Below, one piece after another: positions 61,985-64,000 of a DNA stretch of 64,000 bases. The DNA is taken from the NCBI RefSeq assembly GCF_002863565.1, contig NZ_PGUW01000017.1, forward strand, positions 1 through 64,000. The letters are read 5' to 3'. Positions within the stretch are counted from its first letter, which is position 1. Every line of letters begins with the position of its first letter. The notes beneath the pieces were generated by a model that was not told the DNA's origin, ran no database searches, and saw only the letters and a list, made by a program, of their open reading frames with translations. This DNA comes from Bacillus sp. V5-8f (GTDB taxonomy: Bacteria; Bacillota; Bacilli; Bacillales; DSM-1321). Made by a program: the position numbers and the translations under genes.

Positions 61985-62560
61985 TTATTTCTTATAAACC
62001 TTGATTGTTACAGTCCTATTTCCCCATAGTTGAGCTTTTGATTTTGAAGGGATGAACAAATCAATCTTTTTGCCTCTCATGGCGCCGCCAGTATCACCAG
62101 CAACTGCCATCCCGTAGCCCGGCACATAAACCTTTGAACCAAGCGGTATTACTTTCGGATCAACCGAGATTACTTTCGCGTTTGGGTTTTTCTTTAAATT
62201 GATTCCTGTAGCAGTGATTCCGCTGCAGCCTTTACAGCTTGCCGTATAAGCGGTAGCTTTTACCGTCATGGTTTTGTATGATGCACTGCTTGCTGCTGCC
62301 GTTTTTACTGCTGTTGTTTTAACAGGTGATGCCGTCTTTGCTGCTGTTCCTGAAGTCTTTAGTACCTGCTTAGGCTTTATGGTATCGCTCTTAAGTTTGT
62401 TCCAGCTCTTAAGCTGGCTGACTGTTACTTTATGTTTTTTTGATATGCTCCACAAGGTGTCTCCGCTCTTTACCTGATATGTACCAGCTGCCGATGCTGC
62501 CCCTGAAAATCCAAATACTAAAAAGAATGCCGAAGTCGTTAACAGTAGGAATTTTTTCAA
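61985..62560 (-). CDS. Secreted LysM and 3D-domain cell wall protein (YocH-like)
   Basis: 191 residues. The signal peptide (~1-25, cut near ASA) is followed by one LysM repeat (~27-70: YQVKSGDTLWSISKKHKV), an Ala/Thr/Lys linker and a 3D domain (~95-188) with three Asp: ISVDPKVIPLGSKVYVPG, AGDTGGAMRGKKIDLF. The 3D domain is the lytic transglycosylase-like core of YocH, Rpf/Sps-type muralytic enzymes. It should bind peptidoglycan and cleave or remodel it. Bacillus yocH is under WalR; I did not find a clear WalR box. Confidence 0.93.
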   Translation of the reverse strand: MKKFLLLTTSAFFLVFGFSGAASAAGTYQVKSGDTLWSISKKHKVTVSQLKSWNKLKSDTIKPKQVLKTSGTAAKTASPVKTTAVKTAAASSASYKTMTVKATAYTASCKGCSGITATGINLKKNPNAKVISVDPKVIPLGSKVYVPGYGMAVAGDTGGAMRGKKIDLFIPSKSKAQLWGNRTVTIKVYKK

Positions 62561-62787
62561 AATATAAAATCTCCTTTTGTTTTATTCGTAAACATAGAAT
62601 AACAGCTTAATATAACAGGCATGTTTCAAAGGATTGCTAATTATGTTACAAATTGAAGACATTAATAGGTCTTTTGTAACAAAAAAGATAGCATTAATAT
62701 ATTTGCCAGCTAAAAAAACAGGTTCTAATGGGAAACGTACTCATTTTTTTATTCTCCATATGCTGTAAAAAGAATAGGGGGTATATT

Positions 62788-63223
62788 ATGTATTATGATT
62801 ACCGTTATTACTCACGCCAACCCAACTATGATTTCATCTCCAATATAGCGAAGGCAATAGATGGGGAATTCAGTGCGATCCAATGCTATAACAAGCTGGT
62901 CAAAATGGTGCCTACGGAAAAAGAAAAAAGTGTCATTACAGAGATTATTAAGGATGAAAACAACCATTTGGATAATTTTACACAGATTTATTACAGCTTG
63001 ACTGGCCGGCAGCCGGATATATCTAAATCGCATGAATGCCCAACAAGGTTGAAGGATATATTAGAGTATTCTTTTGAGGACGAGCAGGAGTCAGTTGATT
63101 CTTATATGGATATCGCTTATTCCACTGATGATCAAAACATAGAAGGTTTTTACCCGCGCCGCAACAGATGAACAAAACCACGCAATATGTTTTTTATACT
63201 TCCTAACAAAGACAAGGCTATAA
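62788..63223 (+). pseudogene. Ferritin-like domain protein, C-terminus frameshifted
   Basis: ATG 62788 opens MYYDYRYYSRQPNYDFISN, then a ferritin-like helix pair: AKAIDGEFSAIQCYNKLVKM and VITEIIKDENNHLDNFTQIY, with ExxH-type metal positions, then FEDEQESVDSYMDIAYS. The written frame stops at 63171 after IEGFYPRRNR. A frame change (+1 or -2) near 63138 restores FTRAATDEQNHAICFLYFL and TKTRL, stop 63221-63223, supplying the last ExxH helix. The gene is either recently broken or carries a sequencing error. The start at 62728 lacks support. Confidence 0.75.
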
Positions 63224-63252
63224 AAAAACCCTCCACTCGGGAGGGTTTTAGG
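63224..63252. terminator. Bidirectional terminator
   Basis: AAAACCCTCC/GGAGGGTTTT, with A and T runs on either side, between convergent genes. Confidence 0.88.
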
Positions 63253-63256
63253 AAAC

Positions 63257-64000
63257 TTAAACGTGTATTTTCGGTTTCGAAAATTCTGTTGCAAAATCAA
63301 TTAACATTTCTTCATAAACCGATACTGAATCGAGTTCTACATATTCATTGTCACCATGCCAGTTTGCACCGCTAGGGCCAAATTCGATAGCTGGTATGCC
63401 TAAAGCGGCAAAATAGACCGTATCAGCAGCACCGTGCTGCCCGAATATTTCAGCCTCTTTATTTGTATGTCTTTCAATCACTGGCCGCAGTAGGGAAACG
63501 TATGGATTATTCACATTTGTACTGACGGGAAGGCTGAACATTTTTTCTATAACCTTTCCATCGGTGGCACTGCTTATTTGTCTAATTATTTCGTTTTTCT
63601 GCTGGGAAGGGAGGTAACGGATATCAAAGCTGATCAAACATTTATCAGGAACTTTATTATAAACCTCGCCTGCCCTTATTTTTGCAAGATTAACAGAAGG
63701 GGATGCATAGAATTCCGTCTCTTCTCTTGTAAAGGGGAGATCAAGGATCTTTTCATATACATGATACGCTTTTTCAATAGCATTAATTCCTTCCCAAGGA
63801 CGGCTGCCATGGGAGGACTTCCCGCTTATTTCGATGTCTGCTTGAAGAACTCCTTTTGCCTGAAGGCCAATGCCCAGCTGTGTCGGCTCGGAGCAAATGA
63901 CGAAATCTCCCACAAAGCCCTGTTTTACAAGATGCCTGGAGCAATTGAATCCTCCTGTTTCCTCATCTGATACTATTTGCAGCTGGATCTTCAGTCCGAG
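63257..64000 (-). CDS. M20-family metallopeptidase (ArgE/DapE-like), N-terminus beyond window
   Basis: The C-terminal ~247 residues are present and the frame stays open to the window end. The catalytic Glu pair is in VSDEETGGFNC, and FVICSEPTQLGIG supplies the next metal ligand. The dimerisation domain follows (VLQADIEISGKSSHGSRPWEG with the conserved His), and GPSGANWHGDNEYV carries the last metal His. Members hydrolyse acetylornithine, succinyl-diaminopimelate or peptides; the subfamily is not clear without the start. Confidence 0.9.
   Translation of the reverse strand, partial: LGLKIQLQIVSDEETGGFNCSRHLVKQGFVGDFVICSEPTQLGIGLQAKGVLQADIEISGKSSHGSRPWEGINAIEKAYHVYEKILDLPFTREETEFYASPSVNLAKIRAGEVYNKVPDKCLISFDIRYLPSQQKNEIIRQISSATDGKVIEKMFSLPVSTNVNNPYVSLLRPVIERHTNKEAEIFGQHGAADTVYFAALGIPAIEFGPSGANWHGDNEYVELDSVSVYEEMLIDFATEFSKPKIHV

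Overview
The window comes from a low-to-mid GC, endospore-forming member of the Bacillaceae. The evidence is spore proteins (alpha/beta SASP, gamma-SASP-like proteins), a complete gerA-type germination tricistron, a SipW/TasA-type matrix operon, a qoxABCD quinol oxidase, Firmicute riboswitches (T-box, preQ1-I, SAM-I) and strong AGGAGG ribosome binding sites. Gene content suggests the Bacillus/Mesobacillus/Cytobacillus neighbourhood; species cannot be assigned from the sequence alone. No rRNA, tRNA, CRISPR array, prophage or intact insertion sequence was seen.

Layout. 0-2.6 kb: matrix-fibre locus with a 5'-truncated protein of 25-residue repeats, a SipW-type signal peptidase, and a TasA/camelysin-like protein carrying a TapA-like C-terminal domain. 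2.8-6.8 kb: decayed genes, an alpha/beta SASP, a large Gln/Gly/Met repeat protein that looks like an expanded gamma-type SASP, a YdcZ-type permease and a truncated RsbR-like STAS protein. 6.8-10 kb: a ThDP-dependent 2-keto acid decarboxylase, an FbpB-like small protein and a DadA-like FAD oxidoreductase. 10.2-13.9 kb: germinant receptor A-B-C operon. 14-19.5 kb: Mn catalase, DUF2642 protein, a DEDDh exonuclease and T-box-controlled brnQ. 19.8-24.1 kb: a 919-residue TPR plus dynamin-like GTPase and a secreted family I.5-type lipase, set among four copies of a dispersed GGGTCAG/CTGACCC palindromic repeat.

24.3-30.4 kb: amino-acid ABC importer (binding protein, permease, ATPase), an Est30-like esterase and a secreted M14 zinc peptidase. 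30.6-32.0 kb: the ruins of a cadmium/zinc resistance locus, with the start of cadC joined to the second half of cadA behind an apparently intact promoter and operator, then frameshifts, then an inverted fragment of a CzrA-like repressor. 32.1-37.2 kb: YetF-like protein and the quinol oxidase operon with Rex-like operator sequences. 37.5-41.5 kb: small stress and spore proteins, preQ1 riboswitch plus queF, and aspartokinase III. 41.7-45.2 kb: heterodimeric ABC exporter (YfiBC-like). 46-50.5 kb: cstA plus a YbdD partner, and amtB-glnB behind TnrA-like boxes. 50.5-53.3 kb: VOC protein, a methyltransferase relic, an internally repeated small protein and gabD. 54-58.7 kb: SAM-I riboswitch followed by cysH-sat-cysC-sirB-tauE, a sulfate assimilation operon. 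59.5-64 kb: dicarboxylate/glutamate symporter, panE-like reductase, LysM-3D cell wall protein, a frameshifted ferritin-like gene and an M20 peptidase cut by the window end.

Functionally the window mixes spore biology and biofilm with nitrogen and sulfur assimilation under classical Bacillus RNA and protein regulators. A second theme is gene decay: at least seven genes survive only as frameshifted, deleted or partial copies. The most unusual items are the TasA-TapA composite protein, the giant gamma-SASP-like repeat protein, the cadC-cadA deletion fusion and the dispersed palindromic repeat family. Homologies are judged from memory of the families; no database search was run.
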